A stretch of 64,000 nucleotides of DNA from Thiohalocapsa sp. PB-PSB1. Lineage in GTDB: Bacteria; Pseudomonadota; Gammaproteobacteria; Chromatiales; Chromatiaceae. Numbering within the stretch: the first letter of the stretch is position 1; each line of letters starts with the position of its first letter. Positions 55,608-64,000 of this stretch are shown one piece after another. The notes under the pieces were generated by a model that made no database searches, was not told the origin of the DNA, and was given only the letters and a program-made list of their open reading frames with translations. Location of the stretch: contig CP050890.1 of NCBI GenBank assembly GCA_016745215.1, forward strand, positions 7,643,001 to 7,707,000, read 5' to 3'. Made by a program: the position numbers and the translations under genes.

Positions 55608-55966
55608 CCCGGCAGGCAATGCCAGCGAATCGGACGCGAGCCCCTTGCCTTTCCCGGGACAAGGGTGCTTCCTTCAAAGAATGTACGGATTCACCGCAGA
55701 GACCCAGAGTGCGCAGAGGGGCCAAGGCGCCTCGCCCGCAAGCGGGCCTTGACCAGCCGTGGGAGCCGCTCGGCGTAGGAGCCCGCTTGCGGGCGACCCG
55801 GCAGGCAATGCCAGCGAATCGGACGCGAGCGTTTTGCCTTTCCTGGGACAAGGGTGCTGCCTTCAAGGAGTGTAAAGATTCACCGCAGAGACGCAGAGTG
55901 CGCAGAGGGGCCAAGGCGCCTCTCCCGCAAGCGGACCTTGACCAGCCGTAGGAGCCCGCTTGCGGG
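55589..55966. repeat. Tandem duplication of a 189-bp unit containing REP sequence
   Basis: Two direct copies with a 189-bp period, shown by 'ggcaggcaatgccagcgaat' at 55611 and again at 55800. Each includes 'ttcaccgcagagac.cagag' and a REP arm. REP copies 3 (55732-55796) and 4 (55922-55969) lie within or at the end of this block. Confidence 0.75.
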
Positions 55967-56005
55967 CGACCCCGGGGGGATGCTCGGGTGGAGCGCAAGA
56001 GCCGC

Positions 56006-56341
56006 TCAGCGCTGCTCCCGCCGTGCTCGTATCCGCCCGCGCGGGTTGCGTTTGCGGACCCACTCGACGTACCTGAGGATGACGGGATGCTCCCGGAGCA
56101 GGGCGAGTTCGTTCCAAGTATCCGCCAGTTCCTTCTCGCTGAGGACGGCATGCACCTGGTTGTGGCAGGAGCGGCAGAGCCAGGCCACCCGGGTGTTCAA
56201 CTCCTCGGCGGTCCAGCGTTTCCGGATGCGCGTCTTGGAGTGCATGGTCCGCGGGACGAGGTGGTGCCGGGTCAATTTCAATCCGTCCCGGCCGCACAGC
56301 TCGCAGCTTCGAACACAACTGTTGGCAATTGTTGTTGACAA
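56006..56341 (-). CDS. HNH endonuclease-like protein
   Basis: A 111-residue protein with a compact HNH pattern: 'SCELCGRDGLKLTRHHLVPRT' (Cys pair, then His-His) and 'VAWLCRSCHNQVHAVLSEKELADTW' (Cys pair, then His-Asn..His). The two CxxC pairs hold a structural zinc, and the HH/N/H residues form the beta-beta-alpha metal site. Small free-standing HNH proteins are nucleases of mobile elements or defence systems, but many are of unknown role. It is isolated among repeats on the opposite strand to its neighbours. Length is ordinary for the type. Confidence 0.82.
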   Translation of the reverse strand: MSTTIANSCVRSCELCGRDGLKLTRHHLVPRTMHSKTRIRKRWTAEELNTRVAWLCRSCHNQVHAVLSEKELADTWNELALLREHPVILRYVEWVRKRNPRGRIRARREQR

Positions 56342-56998
56342 TGGTTTTCACCACGCAAGGCAAGCGGAACACGAGGAAGAAAAGAAGTAAACTTCAGCCT
56401 TTCATTCACCTTCGTGCTTTTTGTATACCTCGTGGTTCAGCCTGCTTAGGCGATTGCCGGAGGAAAGTTACATCAGGGTGATCTGGGCAATAACTTCAAG
56501 GTCTCAAGGCATGGGGAGACCAGCAGCTGGAGTAAAGCGCGTCATCTCGGCATTCTCGCATCCTCGCAATTCGTGCCGAGGCTCCGAGGCTATCCCGCGT
56601 TCCCACGCGCCAAGACTTTGAAAATATTCGCGATCTGCTGCGTAGACTGATGCACCACAGAGAACTCAGAGATTTCAAGTCTTTGCAAGAATCAGGGTCT
56701 TTTCTCTGTGCACTCTGTGTCTCTATTATGATGAAAATCTTGTGCCGTACCAATTCTTGTAATTCTTGCAATACTTGCACAATCTCAGAACCTCGGCACC
56801 AGCACAGCCGATGCAAACAAGCACTGAGTCAGGAGGTGTGCTGCCTGCAAAGAATGTAAGGATTCACCGCAGAGACGCAGCGTGCGCAGAGGGGCCAAGG
56901 CGTCTCTGAGTTGAATCCATGCATTCTTCGAACGCAGCACCCCCTGAAATATCCCCACGACTTTGACCCAGCTGACAAAGGCTTAGGTTCCCATCGAA
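56342..56998. other. Gene-free interval with dispersed repeat
   Basis: About 650 bp without a supported gene. At 56863-56903 lies a third copy of the 'ttcaccgcagagacgcag'-type sequence found in the 189-bp tandem unit (55690 and 55879). Low-complexity 'ttcttg.aattcttgcaata' repeats occur near 56752-56780. Short open frames here look like chance. Confidence 0.5.
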
Positions 56999-57841
56999 AT
57001 GGTTTCAGCACCTACCCACAGGAAGCGCACCGTTTACTTTGTCTCTGAAAGTACCGGCATCACCGCCGAGGCCCTGGGCCATAGCCTGTTGTCCCAGTTC
57101 GACACAATGGAGTTCGAGCAGGTTTACATGCCCTATATCAATACCGAGCAGCGCGCCCAGGCGCTGACTCAGCGCATGCAGGAGGCGTTTCTGCGCGATG
57201 GTGCGCGACCCTTGGTTTTCGCCACCATGCTCAACGATAGGATCGCGGCAATCATCAGGGGCGGCAACTGTTATTACATGGAATTGTTCGAACACTATGT
57301 CGACCCGCTCAGCGCCGAGTTGGGCGTGCCGCCAAGCCGCCGTTCCGGCCGCAGCCATGCCATCACCCAGCCGAGTTCGTACACCAAGCGCATCGATGCG
57401 ATCAACTTTGCCATGGCCAACGATGACGGCGTCAAACCGGGCAATTTCCAACACGCCGACGTCATCTTGCTTGGCATATCGCGCTCCGGCAAAACGCCGA
57501 CCTGCTTGTATCTGGCCATTCACTACGGTTTGCGCCCGGCCAACTACCCGATCACCGAAGAGGACTTCGAGCGCGGCGATCTGCCTTCCGAGATCTGGAC
57601 GAACAAGCAAAAAGTGTTCGGGCTCACCATCGACCCAAACCGCCTGCGCGCAATTCGCGAAGAACGCCGGCCGGGCAGCCCCTATGCGTCTCTGAGGCGT
57701 TGCCAGACCGAGGTCGAGAATGCCCTGGATATGTTCCGTCGCCTGGATGTGCCGGTGATGAACACCACCAATCATTCCATTGAGGAAATCGCGTCGCTGA
57801 TCCTGCGGGCGGTAAAATGCCCTGAGGGCCAAGGTTTCTAA
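56999..57841 (+). CDS. ppsR: PEP synthase regulatory protein (bifunctional kinase/pyrophosphorylase)
   Basis: A 280-residue DUF299 protein. 'VYFVSESTGITAEALGHSLLSQF' starts the family. The nucleotide loop 'GISRSGKT' is at residues 159-166, and 'ANYPITEEDFERGDLP', 'KVFGLTIDPNRLRAIREERRP' and 'MNTTNHSIEEIASLIL' complete it. PpsR phosphorylates PEP synthase with ADP and reverses this with phosphate, setting gluconeogenic flux from pyruvate. Full length with no lesions. ppsA is not in the window. Confidence 0.95.
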   Translation: MVSAPTHRKRTVYFVSESTGITAEALGHSLLSQFDTMEFEQVYMPYINTEQRAQALTQRMQEAFLRDGARPLVFATMLNDRIAAIIRGGNCYYMELFEHYVDPLSAELGVPPSRRSGRSHAITQPSSYTKRIDAINFAMANDDGVKPGNFQHADVILLGISRSGKTPTCLYLAIHYGLRPANYPITEEDFERGDLPSEIWTNKQKVFGLTIDPNRLRAIREERRPGSPYASLRRCQTEVENALDMFRRLDVPVMNTTNHSIEEIASLILRAVKCPEGQGF

Positions 57842-57880
57842 AGCCCAGCGATTTTACCCGAGCTCGGACTGCCACCATTC

Positions 57881-57961
57881 ATCACCCAGGCCATCATCCA
57901 GGCCATCACCCAGGCCATCACCCAGGCCATCACCCAGGCCATCACCCAGGCCATCACCCAG
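57881..57961. repeat. 12-bp tandem repeat, about 6.7 units
   Basis: Unit 'atcacccaggcc' repeated from 57881 to 57961 with one base change in unit two. It lies 40 bp after the ppsR stop and 125 bp before cas6. No coding frame spans it. It is not a CRISPR: no spacers and a unit far too short. Confidence 0.9.
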
Positions 57962-58085
57962 ATTGGTGTAGGTCAGCACTTGTAGGTGATAATTCGTGAC
58001 AAGTCACCTTGCCGGCCGCCTTGAACGGCGCCGAAAAGGCGAGTAATCTGAGGGTCCGGTCTGTATCCTCCACACCGCAACCACC

Positions 58086-59108
58086 ATGTCATCGTCCGTT
58101 GCCGCTGCTATCCCGGTTCCCATGTTGCGCTTGCAGCGTCTGCGCTTCCAATTTCAAGCTATCGATCCGATCCGCCTGCCGACCTTCAGCGGCTCGGCCT
58201 GGCGCGGGCTGCTCGGGCACAGCCTGCGGCGCAGCGTCTGCGTAACACGCGCGCCCAACTGCGACGGCTGTCTGCTACGCGGCCAGTGCTTTTACTCGAC
58301 CTTCTTCGAAACCCCGGCCGCCTCTGCGCAGATCGCCAAGCGCTACAGCGCGCTACCGCATCCGTTCGTGCTCGAGCCGCCTCCGGCCGGTCAGCGCGAG
58401 CATGCCTCCGGCGAGTCGCTCGCGCTTGGTCTCACGCTGATCGGTCCTGCTGGCGATCAATTGCCCTATCTGATCCACGCCCTGCAGCGCGCAGGTGGGA
58501 TCGGACTCGGCCGCGAAGGCGGGCGGTTTCGGCTGCGCCAGGTGGTGCAGGAAACCAGTCTCGGCAGTGATCACTGGCAGCCAGTCTTCGAGGCGGATAG
58601 CGGCACTCTGCAGCCCCTGCGCACCGCCCCCCAGGTGCTCGACCCCTGTCCAGAGGTGCTTGTGTTCAAGCTGCTCACGCCGTTGAGGATCAAGCAGCGT
58701 GGCCGCTACATACGCGCCACCGGGCTCAGCGCGCGCGCGCTGCTCGGCACCTTGGCTGCTCGGGTCTCGCTGCTCGCCGAACTCTATCCACCGGAGCCGA
58801 CTGTCCCCGGCCTGGTAGCGCCTTATGCCGGACCCCGCACGCTCGAGCGTGGCTTAGTGCATGCCGCCATCGATCAGGTCGAGATCCAGGCGATGCAGGT
58901 ACGTTGGGTCGACTGGCCTCGATACTCTTCGCGACAACGCACCCATATGCAGCTCGGCGGCCTGCTTGGGCAGGTACGCCTGAGCGGCCCAGGCATTGCG
59001 CCCTTGTGGCCGTTGATCGCGCTCGGCCAATGGCTGCACCTAGGCAAGAACACCAGCTTCGGGCTGGGGCGCTATCGGGTGACGACTGCGGCAGCGTCCC
59101 AGGGCTGA
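58086..59108 (+). CDS. cas6: Cas6-type CRISPR RNA processing endoribonuclease (RAMP)
   Basis: A 340-residue RAMP protein of the type III-associated Cas6 family. 'IRLPTFSGSAWRGLLGHSLRRS' is the N-terminal ferredoxin-like start, 'GGIGLGREGGRFRL' is a glycine-rich segment, and C-terminal 'GQWLHLGKNTSFGLGRYRV' matches the family's Gly-rich G-loop. A four-Cys cluster (C52, C59, C62, C68) sits near the N-terminus as in several Cas6 relatives of this clade. It cleaves pre-crRNA within repeats. It heads the csm operon. ATG 58086 or 58122 could be the start; ribosome-binding signals are weak. Confidence 0.88.
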   Translation: MSSSVAAAIPVPMLRLQRLRFQFQAIDPIRLPTFSGSAWRGLLGHSLRRSVCVTRAPNCDGCLLRGQCFYSTFFETPAASAQIAKRYSALPHPFVLEPPPAGQREHASGESLALGLTLIGPAGDQLPYLIHALQRAGGIGLGREGGRFRLRQVVQETSLGSDHWQPVFEADSGTLQPLRTAPQVLDPCPEVLVFKLLTPLRIKQRGRYIRATGLSARALLGTLAARVSLLAELYPPEPTVPGLVAPYAGPRTLERGLVHAAIDQVEIQAMQVRWVDWPRYSSRQRTHMQLGGLLGQVRLSGPGIAPLWPLIALGQWLHLGKNTSFGLGRYRVTTAAASQG

Positions 59109-59314
59109 GCTGCGGCAAGCTTGCCAGTGCTGCCGCCGGCGCAGCCAATCGGCATCCTTCAGCCTGTTGTTGGCGCAGGCTGCTGGATTCGTTGCCACAG
59201 AGTTAGGACGCACCGACAACGCCATCACTGACAGTCATGGCGCGCACGGAGTACACTATCGATTACAGGTCCGTCGTGCACAGGCCAAGACAAACGGAAA
59301 AGAAAGCAACGCCA

Positions 59315-60475
59315 ATGGCCAAACAAGCAACCGATACAGCGAACCAAATCGTCACGCCAGTGGCTACTTGTGCCCCATACCACTACCCGCGCCGCATACT
59401 CCTCGCCGTCGCCGGGCTCTCGCCGCAGATCCTCACCGAGACGCTCTATGCGCTCGCCGTTGCCACTGCCCCGCCGTTCGTTCCCACCGCCATCCGGCTG
59501 ATCACCACCGCCGAAGGTGCCGAGCGTGCCCGCCTGAGCCTACTGTCCGACGATCCCGGCTGGTTCGCCCGCTTGTGCCGTGATTATCAGTTGCCGCCGA
59601 TCGACTTTGGGCCGCACGCCATTCAGATCCTCAGCGATGCCGCCGGTCGCCCGCTGGCCGACATCCGCGACCTCGCCGACAATGCTTGCGTCGCCGACCA
59701 GATCACCGAAACCATCCGCGCACTCACTTCCGACCCCAGCTGCGCCCTGCACGTCTCGCTCGCCGGCGGGCGCAAGACCATGGGCTACTACGCCGGCTAT
59801 GCGCTCTCGCTCTACGGCCGCGCCCAGGATCGCCTGAGCCACGTATTGGTTACCGAGCCCTTCGAGCAGAGTTGGAACTTCTTCTATCCAACCCCCTATC
59901 CGCGGGTCATCGAGACCAGGGACAACAAGCTCGCCGACAGCCAGCGTGCCCAAGTCACCCTCGCCGAGGTGCCGTTCGTGCGCCTGCGCGCCGGCGTGGT
60001 GCCCGAACGCTTGCTCAACGGCGGAGCCAGCTTTGGAGAGACCATCGCAGCCGCCCAGCGTGCCCTCGAACCGCCCGAGGTGGTCATTGATCTCGATAAC
60101 CGTCGTCTGCAGGCCGCCGGCGAGTCCATCGCCCTGGCGCCTGCGGCGCTCGCCTTCTACGCGCTGATGGCGCGGCGCCGGCACATGGGGCTGCACGCCG
60201 CGCGTTGGAACAGCGACGGTCTCGCGGCCCAATACCTACATGAATATCAACTCATCGTCGGCTCCGCCTGCGGCGACTACGAGCGCGCAGAAACCGCACT
60301 GGCCAACGGCATGAGCGCTGATGACTTCGACTACCGCCGCTCGCGTGCAAACAAGGCACTGACCGAAGCCCTCGGCGCGGTACTGGCCAAACCCTACCTG
60401 ATCCACGCCGACGGGCGCCGACCGAATACCCGCTACGGGCTGCGCCTGCAGCCGGAGGCGATTCGGTTCCGATGA
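59315..60475 (+). CDS. csm6: CRISPR-associated Csm6/NE0113-type CARF protein
   Basis: A 386-residue protein with a CARF-like domain: 'RRILLAVAGLSPQILTETLYALAV', 'IRLITTAEGAERARL' and the signature 'LHVSLAGGRKTMGYYAGYALSLYG'. This is the TIGR02584/NE0113 family, annotated as Csm6 or ring nuclease; it senses the cyclic oligoadenylate made by Cas10. The C-terminal part, 'VVIDLDNRRLQAAGESIALAPAALAFYALMARRR', looks more like a winged-helix domain than a HEPN RNase. ATG 59315 was chosen as nearer to the domain; ATG 59237 in frame would add 26 residues. It lies between cas6 and cas10. Confidence 0.82.
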   Translation: MAKQATDTANQIVTPVATCAPYHYPRRILLAVAGLSPQILTETLYALAVATAPPFVPTAIRLITTAEGAERARLSLLSDDPGWFARLCRDYQLPPIDFGPHAIQILSDAAGRPLADIRDLADNACVADQITETIRALTSDPSCALHVSLAGGRKTMGYYAGYALSLYGRAQDRLSHVLVTEPFEQSWNFFYPTPYPRVIETRDNKLADSQRAQVTLAEVPFVRLRAGVVPERLLNGGASFGETIAAAQRALEPPEVVIDLDNRRLQAAGESIALAPAALAFYALMARRRHMGLHAARWNSDGLAAQYLHEYQLIVGSACGDYERAETALANGMSADDFDYRRSRANKALTEALGAVLAKPYLIHADGRRPNTRYGLRLQPEAIRFR

Positions 60476-60746
60476 ACCTGCATGGGGTGTCGGTCTCCGA
60501 TCGGATCATGCAGAATCTGATCCTGGTGCTGATCCTGGTGCTGAGGGAGCGCCCTGAGCGAGCCTTCCTGGGCTACGGCAATGGACATCCGTTTCGCGGC
60601 ACCCGCATTTTGTGGATATGGAGGGGCAAGAGAGCCTTGCCCCCATCAACCCGCAACCTTGCCGTCACGGCTACGCAAGCGGTCAGGGCCATAGGCTATA
60701 GGCTCTGTTACCGCACCCCGCGAGCCTCTGAATCTGTTCGAGATGG

Positions 60747-63458
60747 ATGGAATACTCAATGAATCGACAGGAACTCCTTGCCGCTTCCAGTCGCGTTGCA
60801 CTTGCCGGACTGGTCCACGACATCGGCAAGTTCGCCGAGCGCGCCGGCGTCGATCCAGGCGCAGAATTACTGGAGGCGAACTTGCACCAGTACGCACGCC
60901 GGCGGCAGGCCGACGGACGCCAGTGGTTCTCGCACCGCCATGCCGCCTATACCGCGCTCGCCATCGACCTGCTGGAGCGCCACTTTCCGAAGCTCAAAGG
61001 CAGCGAAGTAACTCCGTTCGCGGCTTGGGATGCCGCGGACGTCGATGATTCGCTGATCAACGCCGCCGCCCGCCATCATGTACCCGAGACCGCCTTGCAG
61101 TGGATCATCGCCACCGCCGACCGGGTTGCATCCGGCTTCGAGCGCGAGACCTTCGATCGGTACAACGATGCCGAAGAAGGCACCGCCACGGGCGGCGACC
61201 ACTTCTCCGCCCGGCAGCTGACTCTGTTCGAGCAGATTCGCCTAGACGGCCGCCATGGCGAGAAGACTCCGCTACAGCAGCGCTATGCGCTGCAGCCGCT
61301 CTCACCGCGGTCGATCTTTCCGCAACTGGCCGAGGACTGCGAGCCGCCCAAGCGCGAACGCGAGCAGGCCAAGGCCCAATACCGGACGCTCTGGGATCAG
61401 TTCACCATCGCGCTCACCGCAATCCCGGCCTCGCATCAGGAGCGGCTCGATCTGTGGCTTGATCACTTCGACACCCTGCTGGCCACCTTTGCCCACGCGA
61501 TCCCAGCCGCGACCGCCTTTGGCGTCAAGCCAGAGGTCTCGCTCTACGACCACAGCAAGGCGGTCGCCGCGCTGGCTACCGCCCTATGGCGCTGGCATCA
61601 GGCGCGTGACGATGACGCCCAGGCAATCATCGACGCGCATCAGCATCGCGCTGACTGGGACAGGCCCAAGCTGCTGCTGATCCAGGGCGACTTGTTTGGC
61701 ATCCAGGACTTCATCTTCGCCGCCGGCGGCGAGACCCAGCGCCGTGCGGCCAAACTGCTGCGCGGGCGCTCGTTTTACGTCGGCCTACTCATCGAGTGTG
61801 CGGCCATGCGCATACTCGATGTGCTGTCGCTGCCGCCGACCAGCCAGATCATCAACGCGGCCGGCAAGTTCCTGATCGTTGCACCCAACACCGAAGGCAT
61901 ACGCACCGCGCTTGCCGAGGTTCGCCGCACCCTCGACGCCTGGTTCCTCGAGCACAGCTTCGGACAGGCCGGCGTCGGACTGGCCTGGCTGGAGGCGAAC
62001 TGCAACGACTTTATCGGCACCCACGCCGATCCGAACCACAGTCACCAAGGCTTCCGCGACCTGATGCAGCGGCTCTTCGCGCAACTCGATCTGGCCAAGG
62101 CACAGCGCTTTGCACTCTGCAGCGATCATCCGGTGCCGGCCGTTTTCAGCGGCTTCCTCGATCGCTTCGACAACCAGCTCGGTACCTGTGCCATCGACGG
62201 GCGCTCGCCCGCGGAGCTAGAAGAAACCCGGCAGGGTCGGGTACTTAAGCTGAGTCGTCTCGCCAAGGATCAGATTGATATCGGCGACTGGCTGACCCGT
62301 TTTGAGCGTCTGTTGGTGACCCGCGAAGGCATCGGGCAGCACAGCCTCGGCGTCGATCTGTTTGGCTACCAGATCAGCTTCACCAGCGATGCAACCGACA
62401 GCGGGCGCTTCGGTCCAGCGCTGCGCAGCGGCAATCTATTACGTGCCTGGGACTTCAGCCTGCCCGCCGCAGACGGCGACCGCGCGCTCTGGAACGGCTA
62501 TGCACGCCGTTACATCAACGGCTACATTCCGCGCTTCAGCGGCGAGCCGCTCAGCGAATTCGAGCGGGACAAGTACCAGGATGCCGATCCGGACGCCGAT
62601 GGCGACTTCTCCTGCCGCGAGCCGAAGACATTGAACCACTTGGCGTGTGAAGACCAGCGCCTGGATAAGGAAAGCCGCTGGGTCGGTATCCGTGCGCTCA
62701 ACACCCTCAAGGGCGACATCGACAACCTGGGGCTGATCTTCCAACAAGGGCTGGCGGAACCGACCTTTGCCAAGATGGCCGCGTTATCCAGGCAGACCAA
62801 CGCCTTCTTCGCGGTCTACCTGCCGTGGTTGTGCCAGAGCGAGTATTCGAACACCTACACCCTGTTCGCCGGCGGCGATGACTTCTTCCTCATCGGTCCC
62901 TGGCGCTCACAGATGGCCCTGGCACGGCGTCTGCGCACGGACTTCGCGCGCTATGTCGCCGGCAACCCGGACATCCATTTTTCCGCTGGCCTTTCCACCA
63001 CCAAGCCCGGCCTGCCGATCCGTCACCTGGCTGCGCTTGGCGAGCAGGCATTGGAGCAAGCCAAGGGCCTGAGCCCGTTGAAGAACGCGGTGACCTGCTT
63101 TGGCGAGACGGTCTCATGGGACGACTTCGAGGCCCTCGGGCAGGCAGAGGATGAACTCGAGCGACTGATCGATGAGCTCAGGCTGAGCACCGGCTACGTC
63201 TACGGTCTGATCGAGCTGATCGACAAGGCCGAGTCCGTTCAGCAGCGTCCGGAGCATGCAATCTGGCACAGCCAGTTTGCCTATCGCACCGCGCGCATGC
63301 TCGAGCGCCTACCTGGCCTGCGCGATCGTGCCAAGAATGACGAGCGTCGCCGCCTGCAGCAGCGCCTCGCCCAGGTCATTGCGCAAGGCGGTATCGAACG
63401 TTTCCGCGGCAGCTACCGGATTCCACTCTTCACCCTTCTCTATCAAGCACGCGACTAG
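60747..63458 (+). CDS. csm1: Type III-A Cas10/Csm1
   Basis: A 903-residue Cas10. The HD nuclease motif 'LVHDIGKFAERAG' has H24-D25. The Palm cyclase motif 'FAGGDDFFLIG' carries GGDD at residues 709-712, so both single-strand DNase and cyclic-oligoadenylate synthase functions look intact. Other family blocks are 'RHHVPETALQWIIATADRVASGFER', 'LLIQGDLFGIQDFIFAAGG' and 'ALNTLKGDIDNLGLIFQQGL'. As the large subunit of the Csm complex it is activated by target RNA. An in-frame ATG at 60759 is an alternative start. A 271-bp gap separates it from csm6. Confidence 0.95.
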   Translation: MEYSMNRQELLAASSRVALAGLVHDIGKFAERAGVDPGAELLEANLHQYARRRQADGRQWFSHRHAAYTALAIDLLERHFPKLKGSEVTPFAAWDAADVDDSLINAAARHHVPETALQWIIATADRVASGFERETFDRYNDAEEGTATGGDHFSARQLTLFEQIRLDGRHGEKTPLQQRYALQPLSPRSIFPQLAEDCEPPKREREQAKAQYRTLWDQFTIALTAIPASHQERLDLWLDHFDTLLATFAHAIPAATAFGVKPEVSLYDHSKAVAALATALWRWHQARDDDAQAIIDAHQHRADWDRPKLLLIQGDLFGIQDFIFAAGGETQRRAAKLLRGRSFYVGLLIECAAMRILDVLSLPPTSQIINAAGKFLIVAPNTEGIRTALAEVRRTLDAWFLEHSFGQAGVGLAWLEANCNDFIGTHADPNHSHQGFRDLMQRLFAQLDLAKAQRFALCSDHPVPAVFSGFLDRFDNQLGTCAIDGRSPAELEETRQGRVLKLSRLAKDQIDIGDWLTRFERLLVTREGIGQHSLGVDLFGYQISFTSDATDSGRFGPALRSGNLLRAWDFSLPAADGDRALWNGYARRYINGYIPRFSGEPLSEFERDKYQDADPDADGDFSCREPKTLNHLACEDQRLDKESRWVGIRALNTLKGDIDNLGLIFQQGLAEPTFAKMAALSRQTNAFFAVYLPWLCQSEYSNTYTLFAGGDDFFLIGPWRSQMALARRLRTDFARYVAGNPDIHFSAGLSTTKPGLPIRHLAALGEQALEQAKGLSPLKNAVTCFGETVSWDDFEALGQAEDELERLIDELRLSTGYVYGLIELIDKAESVQQRPEHAIWHSQFAYRTARMLERLPGLRDRAKNDERRRLQQRLAQVIAQGGIERFRGSYRIPLFTLLYQARD

Positions 63459-63470
63459 GAGTACGCAAGC

Positions 63471-63947
63471 ATGGGCCAACCCAGACATCAACAGCAGCGC
63501 AGACCTGGCCAAGGCGGCGGTGACCGCAGAAGTCCTTGTGAACAGAAAGCCAGCCCCGGGTTTTCCGTGGATGACATTCGCTTTGCCGGCGAACTGGACC
63601 CGGAGCTGTTCAACGGCATTGCCAAGCGCTGCGCCAAGGCCATCGGAGACAACAAGACATGCAACAAACCCAGTCAGCTGCGCCGCTTCTACGACGAATT
63701 AGTCATGTGGCAGACCAAGGTCGGGGCCGATAACGCGCGCTTTCAGGAGGTACGCCCCTTCATCCTGATGCTGAATGCCAAAGCCGCCTATGCCCAGGGG
63801 CGCGACTTGATCGACCCGAACTTCGTCAAACTCTTGGAACGCTGCCTGCGCCAGGCGACAGACGCCAAGACCCTCGGCTACGCCAAGCTCTTTGTCGAAG
63901 CCTTCCTCGGCTTCTACAAAGAAGTGCGTCCCAGCGAGAACAAATGA
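63471..63947 (+). CDS. csm2: Type III-A small subunit Csm2
   Basis: A 158-residue protein. The helical C-terminal ~110 residues match Csm2: 'CNKPSQLRRFYDELVMWQ', 'VRPFILMLNAKAAYAQGRD', 'FVKLLERCLRQATD', 'FVEAFLGFYKEVRP'. The N-terminal ~35 residues are basic and Gln/Arg/Gly-rich, probably disordered. Csm2 forms the belly filament of the Csm complex. A GGAG site overlaps the cas10 stop 9 bp before the ATG. Confidence 0.92.
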   Translation: MGQPRHQQQRRPGQGGGDRRSPCEQKASPGFSVDDIRFAGELDPELFNGIAKRCAKAIGDNKTCNKPSQLRRFYDELVMWQTKVGADNARFQEVRPFILMLNAKAAYAQGRDLIDPNFVKLLERCLRQATDAKTLGYAKLFVEAFLGFYKEVRPSENK

Positions 63948-63969
63948 GATCGGCCACAAGGAGTTCAGC

Positions 63970-64000
63970 ATGCAACTGACCCATATCCGCAAGATCACCG
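63970..64000 (+). CDS. csm3: Start of csm3 (partial, runs off the window)
   Basis: ATG 63970 follows an AGGAG site by 6 bp and reads 'MQLTHIRKIT', the usual Csm3 beginning. Csm3 is the RAMP backbone subunit with RNase activity. Only ten codons are visible. Position after csm2 supports the call. Confidence 0.8.
   Translation, partial: MQLTHIRKIT

Noticed and set aside
55598..56390. Several 100-200-codon frames in the REP region
   Set aside because: They consist of translated REP and tandem-repeat DNA. Only the HNH protein on the minus strand has real motifs.
57881..57961. 12-bp repeats near cas6 considered as a CRISPR leader or array
   Set aside because: Repeat too short and no spacers; simple tandem repeat.
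60150..60200. R-x4-H in the Csm6-like protein as a HEPN catalytic motif
   Set aside because: It lies in a winged-helix-like segment, not in a recognisable HEPN helical context; left only as a point to test.

Overview
The window looks like part of a gammaproteobacterial chromosome, plausibly a purple sulfur bacterium of the Chromatiaceae or a relative. This is inferred from the proteobacterial ppsR, a MEMO-AMMECR1 fusion beside hypC, dispersed REP-type palindromes and high-GC flanking genes. No 16S rRNA or other phylogenetic marker is present, so the assignment is tentative. No tRNA, rRNA or CRISPR repeat-spacer array was recognised.

Layout. (1) 1-1757: a broken CHAT-protease gene ending in a clear hairpin terminator. 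(2) 1945-21202: a surface-polysaccharide locus riddled with insertion sequences. It holds a truncated rfbC, intact rfbD, three glycosyltransferases, two SAM methyltransferases, a Wzx-type flippase, a polysaccharide pyruvyl transferase and an F420-hydrogenase-beta-like protein. Between them lie decayed IS5, ISKra4, IS66, IS630 and unassigned transposases, a disrupted adenine methylase, and two families of small MITE-like elements. (3) 21650-24260: a secreted MEMO-AMMECR1 fusion, hypC, and repeat or remnant DNA. (4) 25923-54772: one long co-directional operon encoding an extracellular contractile injection system (eCIS; Afp/PVC/MAC-like phage-tail-derived device). (5) 54773-56998: a junkyard of REP repeats, an hsdR relic and an HNH protein. 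(6) 56999-57841: ppsR. (7) 58086-64000: a type III-A CRISPR-Cas effector operon (cas6, a csm6/NE0113-type CARF gene, cas10/csm1, csm2, start of csm3) that runs off the window.

The eCIS is the main item of interest. It encodes a sheath, an inner tube, a gp26-like baseplate chaperone, a DUF4255 cap/terminator and an AAA+ ATPase. It also encodes a CIS-tube (Afp7-like) protein, a LysM-like protein, separate gpD-like hub and gpV-like spike proteins, gp25, two gpJ-like wedge proteins, a gpI-like protein and a DUF6519 protein. Many genes overlap by ATGA, which suggests translational coupling. No capsid, terminase, integrase or T6SS membrane-complex gene is present, which argues against a prophage or T6SS. 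No recognisable tail fibre or tape measure is present either.

Three eCIS genes carry internal tandem repeats: a 60-bp unit in a proline-rich protein, a 51-bp acidic unit in the DUF4157 protein, and a 96-bp unit in the DUF6519 protein. The 1302-residue DUF4157 (eCIS core) protein has an AT-rich central cassette with an HNH-like DH...N...N pattern between GC-richer ends. It is the best candidate for the effector carried by the device.
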